From an uncultured Porphyromonadaceae bacterium (GTDB lineage Bacteria; Bacteroidota; Bacteroidia; Bacteroidales; Muribaculaceae), in contig CAMHQD010000020.1 in the NCBI GenBank assembly GCA_946187345.1, forward strand, positions 1-40,753: 40,753 bases of DNA. The letters are read 5' to 3'. Both the position numbers and the translations under genes were made by a program. Below the pieces are notes generated by a model. The model ran no database searches and was not told the DNA's origin. It saw nothing but the letters and a program-made list of their open reading frames with translations. How positions within the stretch are numbered: the first letter of the stretch is position 1; every line of letters begins with the position of its first letter. Shown piece after piece: positions 24,239-32,554 of this stretch.

Positions 24239-25198
24239 TCAGGTTATCGAGGTGGAGAGCAGTCGCGCGTGGCCGGCGAACTCGGCGATGGCGGCCGCGG
24301 CGGGCACGAGCCACGTCTGGCCGCGGCGCAGGTCGATGGTCGGGCCGTCGTCGATGCGCAGCGTGCCGCCGCCGTCCACCACCATGAGCACACGGCACTC
24401 GTCATCGTCCTTGCCCACACGCAGCGTGCCGTCCACGTCAATCAGCATCACGGCAAACGCGTCGTTGTTGGCCAGTTGAAGCATGCCGGTGGCCACCCGG
24501 TGGGGCTTCAGTTGTCCGCCGCGCTCGGGGCGCAGGGCCTCAAGGGCGCGCTCGGTGTGTAACTCGCGCCGATGCCCGTCGGCATCCACGCGGTCGTAGT
24601 CCCACACGCGGTAAGTGATGTCGCTGGCCTGCTGCACCTCGGCAATCAGGTTGCCGGCGCCAATCATGTGAAGGCTGCCGGCCGGCAGGTCAAACACATC
24701 GCCGGCGTGGGTCTCAAACACCGCCAGCGCCTCAGTGACACGGCGCTGCTCGAGCAGCGCCGTCACGCTCGCCACATCGTGGCCGGCGCTCACGCCCGCC
24801 GCGATGCGAGCCCCGGGCTCAGCGTCAACAACATACCACATCTCGCTCTTGCCCATGCAGCCGTGCAGACGCCGCGCCATCTCGTCGCCGGGATGCACCT
24901 GAACGCTCAAGTCGCTGCGCGCGTCGATAAACTTGAACAGCAACGGGAACCGGGTGCCGTAACGCTCGAGAACACGGCTGCCGACCAGCCACTCGCCGTG
25001 GCGGGCGATCAACCCGCTCAGCGGCGTGCCGGCCTCCGCTCCGGTGGCCACCACACTCTCGTGGCCCTCCAGACCGCTCAACTCCCAACTCTCGCCAACG
25101 TGGGTGTGCGCGCCCAAATCGACGCCCTTAAAGGCGCCGATGCGCGTCCCGCCCCAAATCACGTGTTTGTATTGCGGAACAAAGCGGTATGGTTGCAT
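24239..25198 (-). CDS. manA: Class I mannose-6-phosphate isomerase
   Basis: Interconverts mannose 6-phosphate and fructose 6-phosphate with zinc. The 319-residue product starts [20 protein letters not shown] and carries the metal ligands in [12 protein letters not shown] (Gln and His), [15 protein letters not shown] (Glu) and [19 protein letters not shown] (His), followed by [13 protein letters not shown] prefer the ATG at 25196-25198 because it matches relatives and gives a normal leader; an alternative ATG five codons upstream (25213) would lie almost on the predicted transcription start. It heads a two-gene unit with tyrS. It links mannose sugars to central metabolism and nucleotide sugars. 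Confidence 0.92.
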   Translation of the reverse strand: MQPYRFVPQYKHVIWGGTRIGAFKGVDLGAHTHVGESWELSGLEGHESVVATGAEAGTPLSGLIARHGEWLVGSRVLERYGTRFPLLFKFIDARSDLSVQVHPGDEMARRLHGCMGKSEMWYVVDAEPGARIAAGVSAGHDVASVTALLEQRRVTEALAVFETHAGDVFDLPAGSLHMIGAGNLIAEVQQASDITYRVWDYDRVDADGHRRELHTERALEALRPERGGQLKPHRVATGMLQLANNDAFAVMLIDVDGTLRVGKDDDECRVLMVVDGGGTLRIDDGPTIDLRRGQTWLVPAAAAIAEFAGHARLLSTSIT

Positions 25199-25225
25199 GA
25201 TGTGCTCGGTCATTGTTTGAGACTG

Positions 25226-25233
25226 CAAAGGTA
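25226..25233 (-). promoter_or_regulatory. Predicted -7 element for manA-tyrS
   Basis: On the minus strand this reads TACCTTTG, matching TAnnTTTG and identical to the gyrB element. A TTG lies 25 bases further upstream, a little far for a -33 box. Confidence 0.55.
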
Positions 25234-25288
25234 CGAAAAAAGTATGAAGTACCACGCACAATGCGACAAGTTTTTTGCCGCGCCGCTC

Positions 25289-26614
25289 TCAACCGCCCTG
25301 CGCGAGCGCGGCAATCTTGCGGTCACGCGCGCGGCGGAAGGCGGTGAACGTGTCAAACACGTCGGCCAGCGCCATGTCGGCGTTGTCACTTTGCTGGCGG
25401 TAGAGGTCGGCGCCCGACGTGCCGCCCGCGCCGAAGCCCTGCAACACGCCCGTCACGCCGCTGGCGCGCTCCATCATCTGCATCTGCAGTTGTATCATCT
25501 CAAAGGCCCCGATGCCTGTGCCGTTCACGCTCACTTGCTCCGGAGCGGGGTCACCGGCCATCGGCGAATAGGGCAGGATGCCTCCGGTGCGGCTCCAGAT
25601 GTTGCGGATGTCTTTCCACGTGAAGCCGTCGGGCAATGCCGTCTCGGGGTAGAGCAGCACGCCTTTGGCCGTGCTGCGCAGGATCTGGTCAAGCACCGTC
25701 ACCAGGCTGTTCACGATGCGCTGCTGGTCAATCACGTCCTCCACCACCGGGTGTACCTCGCCGTCGGTGAGCGGATAGAGTTTGAACACAAACGGATGGC
25801 TGCCGTGTCGCCACGGTGAATCGTACTCGGCGAGCAAATCGCCCTGCGGCGTGAACCACCGGCAGTGCCAACTCATGGTCACATCCCACCGCGGGCCGCC
25901 GCTCTCGTGGCTCTCGAGCGTCCACACCTCGATGGCGCGGCACTTGCCGGGCTCGCGCGCCGTCCAGAAGTCGCTCGCTCGCGCCATGTCGCCGCCCACC
26001 GGCAGCGACGCGGCGGCCGCGGCAGTGGCCGCCGCGCCACTGTACAGCCGCCTGATCGCCGCCGCGCGCCGACGGCTGCCGCCGGCCACACGGCGCAGCA
26101 ACGCCGCCAGGCTCAGGTCATGAAGTTGGCCGATGAGTTCGCAGTCACGTCCGCGAGGGTCGCGCGTGGTGTTCACAAAGAAACGCTCCAGCCCGACGTT
26201 GTCCACCGTCACGTGCCCGTCGGCGCCATCCACGCGCTGCACCACCGCGCCGCCGATCAGGAAGTCCTCCAAGGCCCGGCTGTCAAGTTCGTCTGTCTCG
26301 TTGTCCTCGCGCGCGCTCGCCACACACGCGTCCTTGACCGCCTTGTCGTTGTTGATCACTTGATAGCGGTAACGCCCCACGATGGTCTTCACCATCTGCC
26401 GGATCAGATTGTTGGTCACAGGGCGCGCGCCCTCGCTCAGCAGCCGCTCGCGCTCCGTGGTCACGTTGCCCGTGCGCGGGTCAATCACGGTGTCGCCCCA
26501 CTGGTCGCCATAGGTGAAACGCTTGGCGCGGAGCCGCGTGGAGCGCAGCGCGGCGCCGTTGCACCACGCTTGATAGGCGGCCTGAAGCACCGCCTGATGT
26601 CTGTCAAGTGTCAT
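25289..26614 (-). CDS. Phage portal-like protein, isolated
   Basis: Portal proteins form the dodecameric DNA gate of tailed-phage heads. The 441-residue product shows the layout of P22/podovirus-type portals: LRAKRFTYGDQWGD (28-41), GARPVTNNLIRQMVKTIVG (62-80), a DFLIGGAVVQRVDG segment (117-130), HPFVFKLYPLTDGEVHPV (273-290) then DVIDQQRIVNSLVTVLDQIL (293-312), and MMERASGVTGVLQG (380-393). It ends soon after the SGADLYRQQSD helix, so the C-terminal stem or barrel of longer portals seems missing. A run of alanines at 193-202 is odd. The frame has no stop or frameshift and base use is like the host genes. No clear promoter precedes it. No terminase, protease or tail gene is near; the capsid-like gene is 1.9 kb away on the same strand. 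The family call rests on motif memory, not a search. Confidence 0.75.
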   Translation of the reverse strand: MTLDRHQAVLQAAYQAWCNGAALRSTRLRAKRFTYGDQWGDTVIDPRTGNVTTERERLLSEGARPVTNNLIRQMVKTIVGRYRYQVINNDKAVKDACVASAREDNETDELDSRALEDFLIGGAVVQRVDGADGHVTVDNVGLERFFVNTTRDPRGRDCELIGQLHDLSLAALLRRVAGGSRRRAAAIRRLYSGAAATAAAAASLPVGGDMARASDFWTAREPGKCRAIEVWTLESHESGGPRWDVTMSWHCRWFTPQGDLLAEYDSPWRHGSHPFVFKLYPLTDGEVHPVVEDVIDQQRIVNSLVTVLDQILRSTAKGVLLYPETALPDGFTWKDIRNIWSRTGGILPYSPMAGDPAPEQVSVNGTGIGAFEMIQLQMQMMERASGVTGVLQGFGAGGTSGADLYRQQSDNADMALADVFDTFTAFRRARDRKIAALAQGG

Positions 26615-26642
26615 AACCGTCTCTTTTTTTCATTTTTTATGT

Positions 26643-26671
26643 TTTGTTATCACATTTTTATTGTAATTTTG
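26643..26671 (+). promoter_or_regulatory. Predicted promoter for murQ
   Basis: TTTG at 26643-26646 and TAATTTTG at 26664-26671 are 17 bases apart, slightly short for the Bacteroidetes form. The element is 17 bases before the murQ ATG, so the leader would be very short. Confidence 0.5.
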
Positions 26672-26688
26672 CAAAAAATTACCAAAAT

Positions 26689-27507
26689 ATGGCTTTTGTC
26701 AAAATCAGTGAGCAACCGTCGCTCTACGATGGGCTTGAGAACAAATCGGTGCTGGAAATCCTCACCGACATCAACCGCGAGGATCACAAGGTGGCCGATG
26801 CCGTGCAACTCGCCATTCCACAAATCGAACGGCTCGTCACAGGCATCGTCGAGCGCATGCGGCGTGGCGGACGCGTCTTCTATATGGGCGCCGGCACCAG
26901 CGGCCGGCTCGGTGTGCTCGACGCCAGTGAGATACCGCCCACCTTCGGTATGGACCCCGGCTGGATTATCGGACTGATCGCCGGCGGCGACACCGCCCTG
27001 CGCAACGCCGTCGAGAACGCCGAGGACGACACCGAGCAGGGATGGAAAGACCTCCTCAAGTATAATGTGAACGACCGTGACACCGTCATCGGCATCGCCG
27101 CCTCCGGCACCACGCCATACGTCATCGGAGCCCTGCGCGACGCACGCGCTCACGGATGCCTCACCGCCGCCATCACGTCCAACCCCGACGCGCCCGTCAG
27201 CCACGAGGCCGACATCGCCATCGAGATGATCGTCGGGCCGGAATACGTCACCGGCAGCAGCCGCATGAAGAGCGGCACCGGACAGAAACTCATCTGCAAC
27301 ATGATCTCGACCGCCGTCATGATCAAGATGGGACGCGTCAAAGGCAACAAGATGGTCAATATGCAACTCACCAACGCCAAACTCGTCGACCGCGGCACAC
27401 GCATGGTCATGGACGAACTCGGCCTCACCGACTACGACGACGCCCGCCGTCTGCTGCTGCTGCACGGCAGCGTCAGGCTCGCCTGCGACGCCTATAAGAG
27501 TAAGTAA
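26689..27507 (+). CDS. murQ: N-acetylmuramic acid 6-phosphate etherase
   Basis: MurQ cleaves the lactyl ether of MurNAc 6-phosphate to give GlcNAc 6-phosphate and D-lactate in peptidoglycan recycling. The 272-residue product has the SIS-domain motifs RVFYMGAGTSGRLGVLDASE, IGIAASGTTPYVIGAL and EYVTGSSRMKSGTGQKLICN, all near-invariant in the family, and the C-terminal helix pair. The ATG at 26689 (MAFVKISEQPSLYDGLENK) is chosen because the upstream frame crosses the promoter. NagB at 13394 acts downstream in the same route. The gene stands on the plus strand between the portal and capsid genes, which are on the minus strand. Confidence 0.95.
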   Translation: MAFVKISEQPSLYDGLENKSVLEILTDINREDHKVADAVQLAIPQIERLVTGIVERMRRGGRVFYMGAGTSGRLGVLDASEIPPTFGMDPGWIIGLIAGGDTALRNAVENAEDDTEQGWKDLLKYNVNDRDTVIGIAASGTTPYVIGALRDARAHGCLTAAITSNPDAPVSHEADIAIEMIVGPEYVTGSSRMKSGTGQKLICNMISTAVMIKMGRVKGNKMVNMQLTNAKLVDRGTRMVMDELGLTDYDDARRLLLLHGSVRLACDAYKSK

Positions 27508-27538
27508 AACCGAGTTCACTGCACAATAACTCAGTAAA

Positions 27539-27650
27539 TTTTAGAGGTTAGCGTCTATTCACGTCTATTACAACGTCAATTCACGTCTAAAATAAAAAAT
27601 TGACGACAATAGACGTCGTTATAGACGACAATAGACGCGAAACAATTTAG
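27539..27650. repeat. Dispersed GTCTATT/AGACG element, copy 1
   Basis: Runs of GTCTATTCACGTC, GTCAATTCACGTC, then AATAGACG units form an imperfect palindrome around a poly-A centre. The reverse complement of 33228-33377 matches it over about 100 bases with few changes. It fills the murQ to SGNH gap. Confidence 0.85.
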
Positions 27651-27666
27651 TGGAGAACCGTTAAAG

Positions 27667-28332
27667 ATGAGAACAATAGCCATCCTCGCCGCGGCAATGC
27701 TCGCCACAGCCGCCGCCACAGCCCAGCAACAGTGGGCCAACGACGACCCCTATTACGCCCGCCGCGTGACCCACTTCGCCACACTGCCGCCCATCACCCG
27801 CGGCGACATCGTCATGCTCGGCAACAGCCTCACCGACGGCGCCGAGTGGAGCGAGTTGCTCAACAACCGCCACGTCAAGAACCGCGGCATCGTGGGCGAC
27901 ATCATCCAGGGCCTCATCGACCGCCTCGACCCCATCCTCGACGGCAAGCCCAAGAAACTGTTCATCCTCAGCGGCGTCAACGATGTCTCGCACGATGTGG
28001 ACGGCGACAGCATCGGCCGCGTGATGGAGAAACTCATCGTCACCGTCAAGCGGCGCAGCCCCAAAACCAAAATCTACCTCCAGAGCATGCTGCCCATCAA
28101 CAACGACTTCGGCCGCTACCGCCGTCTGATAGGCAAGGAACAAGTCGTGCTCGACGGCAATAAGGCTCTCGAGGCCGTCGCGCGCCGGCAGGGCGTGACT
28201 TGGATCAACCTCTTTCCCCTCTTTGCCGACGAGCACGGCAAACTGCGCCGCGACCTCACCAACGACGGCCTCCACCTGCTCGGCGACGGATACCTCATCT
28301 GGCGGGACGCCCTCAAACCTTACCTCAAGTGA
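27667..28332 (+). CDS. Secreted SGNH/GDSL hydrolase
   Basis: The 221-residue product has a signal peptide (MRTIAILAAAMLATAAATAQ) and the four SGNH blocks: VMLGNSLTDGAEW (nucleophile serine), KNRGIVGDI (glycine), ILSGVNDVSHDV (asparagine) and DGLHLLGDGYLIW (Asp and His). It resembles platelet-activating-factor acetylhydrolase-like or GDSL esterases of gut Bacteroidales that remove acetyl groups from sugars. It lies 159 bases after murQ on the same strand. The substrate is unknown; a role in cell-wall or glycan deacetylation is inference from context. Confidence 0.88.
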   Translation: MRTIAILAAAMLATAAATAQQQWANDDPYYARRVTHFATLPPITRGDIVMLGNSLTDGAEWSELLNNRHVKNRGIVGDIIQGLIDRLDPILDGKPKKLFILSGVNDVSHDVDGDSIGRVMEKLIVTVKRRSPKTKIYLQSMLPINNDFGRYRRLIGKEQVVLDGNKALEAVARRQGVTWINLFPLFADEHGKLRRDLTNDGLHLLGDGYLIWRDALKPYLK

Positions 28333-28483
28333 GGGGTTGAGCGTTGAGGGTTGAGGGTTGAGAGGTTGAGGGTTGAGGGTTGAGAGGTTGAGCCATTCGC
28401 TGACGCGAATGGGAAGAAATGTATTATTACCGAGCGCGATAGCGCGAGGCTCAACCCCTCAACCCTCAACCTCTCAACCTTTC
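28331..28483. repeat. Composite palindromic element, GTTGAG type, copy C
   Basis: The left arm has about eight GTTGAGG, GTTGAGC or GTTGAGAG units. The core is CCATTCGC-TGAC-GCGAATGG, GTATTATTACC and the GCGCGATAGCGC hairpin. The right arm is CTCAACC units. It lies between two convergent genes, where it could also stop transcription from both sides. Its core is the reverse complement of copy A. Confidence 0.87.
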
Positions 28484-28485
28484 AG

Positions 28486-29739
28486 TTATCGCTTGACGAT
28501 GCGCACGTGGGCGTTGGGATAGCGCAGCACGATGCACGAGGCCTCGCTCAGCACCAGCGCGTCGGTGTTGCGCACACCGCTCGCCTTGAGGTTCAACGCC
28601 TCGGCACTGAATGGAATGTGGCTGTACTTCTGCATATACTCCGGGTCGATGATGATGCCGCTGTCGGCCATGCCAACCTCGTCAAACACCTCGCTCAGCA
28701 GCACATACAGCGTGCCGAACTTGCTGTGCAACTCCGTGAAGTCGATGCCCCAGTGGCTCACGCCCTCGCGCGAACTCACCACGCGGGTCACGTCCAACTT
28801 GCTGATTTGGCTGATCAGATCGCTGCCGCCGATGAGAACCTTGCGCTTGCTGCCGGCGTTGCCCGTGAACGCCTCGCGCATCATGTCAACAAGCGAGTCG
28901 CCGCTCAGCGAGCCCGTGTAGCGGAACGTCTTGCCGGCCTGCTGCCAGATGCCGCCAGTGAGCATCACCGTCTCGCGCTTGTCAGGGTTCCACAGGCGAC
29001 CCTTCACGCCAAACAGGAACGACTTCTCCATGCCCTGACGCATATCGTAGATCGCCGCCTCCTCCTGGTCGCTCAGCGTCCAGCCAATCTCCTTGTTGGA
29101 AAGACGTTGCAAAGTGCTTTGCTCCACTTGCATCTTGAATATCTGGCAAAATTGCTCCATGCGCTTGGGCAGCGCCTCAAACTGCGGCGACATCACGTCC
29201 AGTTCGGTGGCCGCGCGACCCATGCGGATCAGCGTCGTGCCGGCCGGAATCTCCGGCACACGGCCCTCAATGCCGCTGATGGTCACACCGTTGATGGCCA
29301 TCACGCGCAGGCCCGACGCGCTGTCGCGGCTGAGGACGTACAGCACCAGTTCGCCCGTGCCCTGCGCGCCGTCAACGCCTTGAGCCAGAATCGTGTCGCT
29401 CGCGTCAAAGATGTTGTCGTTGTCCGTCGCGAGCGTCGCGATGCACGTGCCGGCGCCGCTGTCGATGTCATCGTCGGCAGGGTCGTGGTCGTCGCTCACC
29501 AGCGCGCTCGTGGGCTTGGTGTCAACGCTGTAGTAGTTCACTACCATGCTGCCGGAGTGCTTGCTGCCGGCGTAGCGCGAAATCTGGTCAATCGGCGTCG
29601 CCATCGGGCGGATTTTCACAATCTGCTGGTCAATCTCGTTCAGAAGCAGCGACGGCGAGGCCTGCGCGCTCAACTCCGTCGTCAGCGGACCGTCAACCAC
29701 GTGACTGCCGCCATCAGTTCCATTGATGATAGTACTCAT
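28486..29739 (-). CDS. Phage major-capsid-like protein (SU10/DUF5309 type), isolated
   Basis: The 417-residue product resembles capsid proteins of the SU10/DUF5309 family with an HK97-type fold. The N-terminal part has SPSLLLNEIDQQIVKIRPMA then TPIDQISRYAG (29-57). The centre has EQFCQIFKMQVEQSTLQRL and AIYDMRQGMEKSFLFGVKG. The C-terminal half has KRKVLIGGSDLISQIS, FTELHSKFGTLYVLLSEVFD and SGIIIDPEYMQKYS. The length is normal for the family and the frame is intact. It is on the same strand as the portal-like gene but upstream of it, the reverse of the usual portal-then-capsid order, and two plus-strand bacterial genes lie between. A predicted -7 element is at 29804-29811. No scaffold, protease or head-closure gene is visible. 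Confidence 0.78.
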   Translation of the reverse strand: MSTIINGTDGGSHVVDGPLTTELSAQASPSLLLNEIDQQIVKIRPMATPIDQISRYAGSKHSGSMVVNYYSVDTKPTSALVSDDHDPADDDIDSGAGTCIATLATDNDNIFDASDTILAQGVDGAQGTGELVLYVLSRDSASGLRVMAINGVTISGIEGRVPEIPAGTTLIRMGRAATELDVMSPQFEALPKRMEQFCQIFKMQVEQSTLQRLSNKEIGWTLSDQEEAAIYDMRQGMEKSFLFGVKGRLWNPDKRETVMLTGGIWQQAGKTFRYTGSLSGDSLVDMMREAFTGNAGSKRKVLIGGSDLISQISKLDVTRVVSSREGVSHWGIDFTELHSKFGTLYVLLSEVFDEVGMADSGIIIDPEYMQKYSHIPFSAEALNLKASGVRNTDALVLSEASCIVLRYPNAHVRIVKR

Positions 29740-29803
29740 TGTGTCAGTGTGTTAGATAAAAATGAAACAAAATGTGGATAATGGTAATAACAACTTTCAC
29801 GCC

Positions 29804-29811
29804 GCAAAATT
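29804..29811 (-). promoter_or_regulatory. Predicted -7 element for the capsid-like gene
   Basis: On the minus strand this reads TAATTTTG, matching TAnnTTTG, about 65 bases before the start. The -33 box is not at a normal distance. Confidence 0.4.
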
Positions 29812-29885
29812 AATGGCGCGCCGCATCGGCACGCCATGTCAACCGCTCATCGCCCTCACCCACAAGAGTTTAATGATTATCCTAA

Positions 29886-30698
29886 TCAAGTGGCCGGGCG
29901 GGGGCGCAGTTGCCAGCAGGCGACGGCAGTCGCTGCCGCCACGTTGAGCGAGTCCACGCCGCGCGCCATGGGTATGGTCACCACATGGTCGGCCGCGTCA
30001 ATCACCTCCTGCGGCAAGCCGTCGCCCTCGGTGCCCATCACGATGGCCAGGCGCGGCAACTCGAGCAGGCGCGGGTCGTCGAGTGTGAGCGCCTCGCGGT
30101 GCAGGGCCATCGCCAGCGTGGTGATGCCCAAGGCGCGCAGCCTCTCCAAGCCGCCGTCGAGCCACGTCCACGGCACGGCAAACACCGTGCCCATCGACAC
30201 GCGCGCCGCGCGGCGGTTGAGCGGGTCGCAGGCGTCGCGCGACAGCAACACGCCGTCAAAGCCCAGTGCCGCCGCGCCGCGAAAGATCGCGCCAACGTTG
30301 GTCGTGTCACACACGCCGTGGATGACCACAAGCCGGCGCGCGCCGCGGCACACCTGCTCCACGCCGGGCAACGGCCGCCGACGCATCGCGCACAGCACGC
30401 CGCGCGTGAGCGTGTAGCCCGTCAGCCGCGACAGCAACGACCGCTCGCCGGTGTACACCGGCACCCCTTCGGGCAGCCGAGCGATAATCGGTGCCGCGTC
30501 GCCGGTGATGTGACGGCGCTCGCACAGCAGCGACACCGCCTCATAGCCCGCGTCCAGCGCCATCGCGATCACCTTCGGGCTCTCGGCGATAAACACGCCG
30601 CGCTCCGGCTCCAGCCGGTTGCGCAACTGGGCCTCGGTCAGCGACGAGTACACCGCCACGCCGGGCTCCTGCTCGAGCGACTCAATCTCAACCGTCAT
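29886..30698 (-). CDS. SpoU/TrmH-family RNA 2'-O-methyltransferase
   Basis: These SPOUT enzymes methylate ribose in rRNA or tRNA with S-adenosylmethionine. The 270-residue product has an N-terminal substrate-binding region (1-105) and the three SpoU motifs: NVGAIFRGAAALGFDGVLLS, LAIVMGTEGDGLPQ and IPMARGVDSLNVAAATAVACW, which form the knot. It is closest in layout to TrmH/RlmB-type RNA methyltransferases; the target base cannot be read from sequence. The gene before it ends 120 bases upstream, and that gap is a heptamer palindrome. Confidence 0.9.
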   Translation of the reverse strand: MTVEIESLEQEPGVAVYSSLTEAQLRNRLEPERGVFIAESPKVIAMALDAGYEAVSLLCERRHITGDAAPIIARLPEGVPVYTGERSLLSRLTGYTLTRGVLCAMRRRPLPGVEQVCRGARRLVVIHGVCDTTNVGAIFRGAAALGFDGVLLSRDACDPLNRRAARVSMGTVFAVPWTWLDGGLERLRALGITTLAMALHREALTLDDPRLLELPRLAIVMGTEGDGLPQEVIDAADHVVTIPMARGVDSLNVAAATAVACWQLRPRPAT

Positions 30699-30706
30699 AC
30701 TTAAAA

Positions 30707-30805
30707 GTTTACCGTTTACCGTTTACCGTTTACCGTTGACCGTTTACCGTTTACCGTTGACCGTGTGTTGCCGTGTCGGTCAACGGTCAACGGTCAACGG
30801 TAAAC
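30707..30805. repeat. Heptamer palindrome GTTTACC/GTTGACC x8 with GGTCAAC x4
   Basis: Eight units (six GTTTACC, two GTTGACC) run from 30707 to 30762. A short spacer follows, then four complementary units (three GGTCAAC, one GGTAAAC) at 30778-30805. The array starts 8 bases before the SpoU-type gene start and fills the gap up to the lipoprotein stop. The GTTGACC unit is the same as the one inside hutU. Confidence 0.93.
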
Positions 30806-30818
30806 CTTTCACAATGCG

Positions 30819-31703
30819 TCAGTTGATCTGGATGACGAGGTAGTTGCTCAACTCCCAGAACGATTTGGCGTTGGTGATGCGCAGCGACTTGGTCGTGCCG
30901 TTGTCGATAATCTGGTAGGAGCCTTCGGGGTGCTTGGAGAGCACGTTCACCTTCTTGCTGTGCAGGTTGAGCGAGGTGAGTTGCCGCTTGTCGGCCTGCG
31001 TGAAACTGCTGCGCTCAAAGTCGCCCTCCATGATTTTGGTGCGGCGCAGGAAGCCGCCCTCAATCACCTTGGCCGCTTTGAGTTCCTTCTTCGTGCCGAT
31101 GATGTAGTAGCACACGTTCAACTCGTCGCGCGTGCGCTCCGTCTCCTCGCGTGCCTGCTCGCGCTGCTCGGTCACCGCCTCGTTGGCCACGCGCAGGCTG
31201 TCCACGTTGCCCCTGAGGTTGGTGATGTCTTGCTTGGCTTGGGCCAACTGTGAGGTGAGCGAGGTGATAATCGACTGCTGGTCGGCAAGTTGAGCCTTCA
31301 GGCTCTCGATATTGCGCTGGAGTTGCTCGTTGTAGTTGTCCGCGCTCTTGAGCCGTTGCTCGAGGGCCGCGAGGCGTTGCTGCTTCTCGGCGATCGAGTT
31401 TTGTATCAGTCTCATGTCGTTGCGCAGTTGCTGCTTTTGGCTGGCGGTCTCGCGGGACAGGTCGCTTGATGCGACAATCTGTTGCATATCCTTGATTTTC
31501 ACCAGGCCGTCGCCAATCTCGGTCATCAGCGCCAGCAGGGTGTCCTTCTCGGCGTTGGCGCGGGACAGGGAGTCAACCAGCGTCTGGTTCACGTTGGTCA
31601 GGTCTGTCACAACTTGTTGCTGCTCGCGTTGCTTGTCGCCATCGCAGGCGGCCATACCGATGGTCAGCAGCGCGGCGGCGATGATAAATTTAATGCTTTT
31701 CAT
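30819..31703 (-). CDS. Coiled-coil lipoprotein, function unknown
   Basis: The 294-residue product has a lipoprotein signal with cysteine at 20 (MKSIKFIIAAALLTIGMAAC), then a long coiled coil from about 28 to 190, rich in Gln, Glu, Leu and Arg (KQQLRNDMRLIQNSIAEKQQ, LAALEQRLKSADNYNEQLQR). A small C-terminal domain of about 100 residues starts with NVCYYIIGTKKELKAAKVIE. This arrangement is known among conserved Bacteroidales envelope proteins without assigned function. It is 43 bases after rsmI on the same strand. Confidence 0.82.
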   Translation of the reverse strand: MKSIKFIIAAALLTIGMAACDGDKQREQQQVVTDLTNVNQTLVDSLSRANAEKDTLLALMTEIGDGLVKIKDMQQIVASSDLSRETASQKQQLRNDMRLIQNSIAEKQQRLAALEQRLKSADNYNEQLQRNIESLKAQLADQQSIITSLTSQLAQAKQDITNLRGNVDSLRVANEAVTEQREQAREETERTRDELNVCYYIIGTKKELKAAKVIEGGFLRRTKIMEGDFERSSFTQADKRQLTSLNLHSKKVNVLSKHPEGSYQIIDNGTTKSLRITNAKSFWELSNYLVIQIN

Positions 31704-31746
31704 CTCTTTATCCTTTTTTTAGTAATATTCTATTGCATTGCGTGTC

Positions 31747-32475
31747 TCACTCGTGATGCTTGAAGCGGGCATACTTGTCCACCTTGACTTTGCCGGCCGC
31801 GGTGACGCCGGCCACCACAATCACAATCTCGCCGCGCGGGGCCTCGGCCGTGCGGTAGTGCTCGGCTATCGACGACAGCGTGCCGTGCACCGTGCTCTCG
31901 TGCAATTTGCTCAACTCGCGGCACACCGACGCCTCGCGATCCGCGCCAAAGGCTTCGCCAAGTTGCTCCAAAGTCTTGACCAACCGCAGCGGTGACTCGT
32001 AGAACACCATCGTGCGCGTCTCAGCGGCCAGTTCGGCCAGCCGGCTGGCGCGCCCTTTTTTGACCGGCAGGAAGCCCTCAAAGGCAAACCGGTCGCACGG
32101 CAGCCCGCTATTGACAAGCGCAGGTATCAGCGCCGTGGCTCCGGGCAACGTCTCCACAGTGATGCCGTGGCGGCGGCACTCGCGCGAGAGCATGAAGCCC
32201 GGGTCGCTCACTCCGGGCGTGCCCGCGTCGCTGATCAGCGCCATTACCGCCCCGCCCAGCAGTTGCTCAACAATCGGACCGACGGCCTCGTGCTCGTTGA
32301 ACTTGTGGTGGCTGCGCATCGGCGTGGTGATGCCAAAGTGGCGCAGCAGCGGACCGCTCGTGCGCGTGTCCTCGGCAAGGATGGTGTCAACCGAGCGCAA
32401 TACCTCCACCGCGCGCGGCGTCATGTCGCCGAGGTTGCCCACCGGTGTGGGCACTATATACAACTTGCCTGCCAT
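31747..32475 (-). CDS. rsmI: 16S rRNA (cytidine1402-2'-O)-methyltransferase
   Basis: RsmI methylates the ribose of C1402 in the decoding centre of 16S rRNA. The 242-residue product begins MAGKLYIVPTPVGNLGDMTP and contains VDTILAEDTRTSGPLLRHF, ALISDAGTPGVSDPGFML, LPGATALIPALVNSGLP and FEGFLPVKKGRASRL, the tetrapyrrole-methylase-fold motifs of this family. The C-terminal part ends with CRELSKLHESTVHGTL and GEIVIVVAG. The ATG at 32473-32475 is used. An AATGCAT heptamer run lies just upstream. Confidence 0.95.
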   Translation of the reverse strand: MAGKLYIVPTPVGNLGDMTPRAVEVLRSVDTILAEDTRTSGPLLRHFGITTPMRSHHKFNEHEAVGPIVEQLLGGAVMALISDAGTPGVSDPGFMLSRECRRHGITVETLPGATALIPALVNSGLPCDRFAFEGFLPVKKGRASRLAELAAETRTMVFYESPLRLVKTLEQLGEAFGADREASVCRELSKLHESTVHGTLSSIAEHYRTAEAPRGEIVIVVAGVTAAGKVKVDKYARFKHHE

Positions 32476-32489
32476 CAAATTAATTCAAT

Positions 32490-32517
32490 AATTCATAATG
32501 CATAATGCATAATTCTG
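32490..32517. repeat. Heptamer run AATTCAT/AATGCAT x4 before rsmI
   Basis: Units AATTCAT, AATGCAT, AATGCAT and AATTCTG lie head to tail 15 bases upstream of the rsmI start. A short GAACTCTG-type repeat follows at about 32528-32550. Confidence 0.88.
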
Positions 32518-32554
32518 ATGCTCTGCTGAACTCTGCCGAACTCTCAGATGTTAC

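Noticed and set aside
25289..29739. A complete prophage
   Set aside because: Only portal-like and capsid-like genes are seen; no integrase, terminase, tail, lysis gene or attachment repeats, and bacterial genes lie between.
30707..30805. Heptamer palindrome as a CRISPR or integron site
   Set aside because: The units are 7 bp without spacers and the arms are complementary; no integrase is near.
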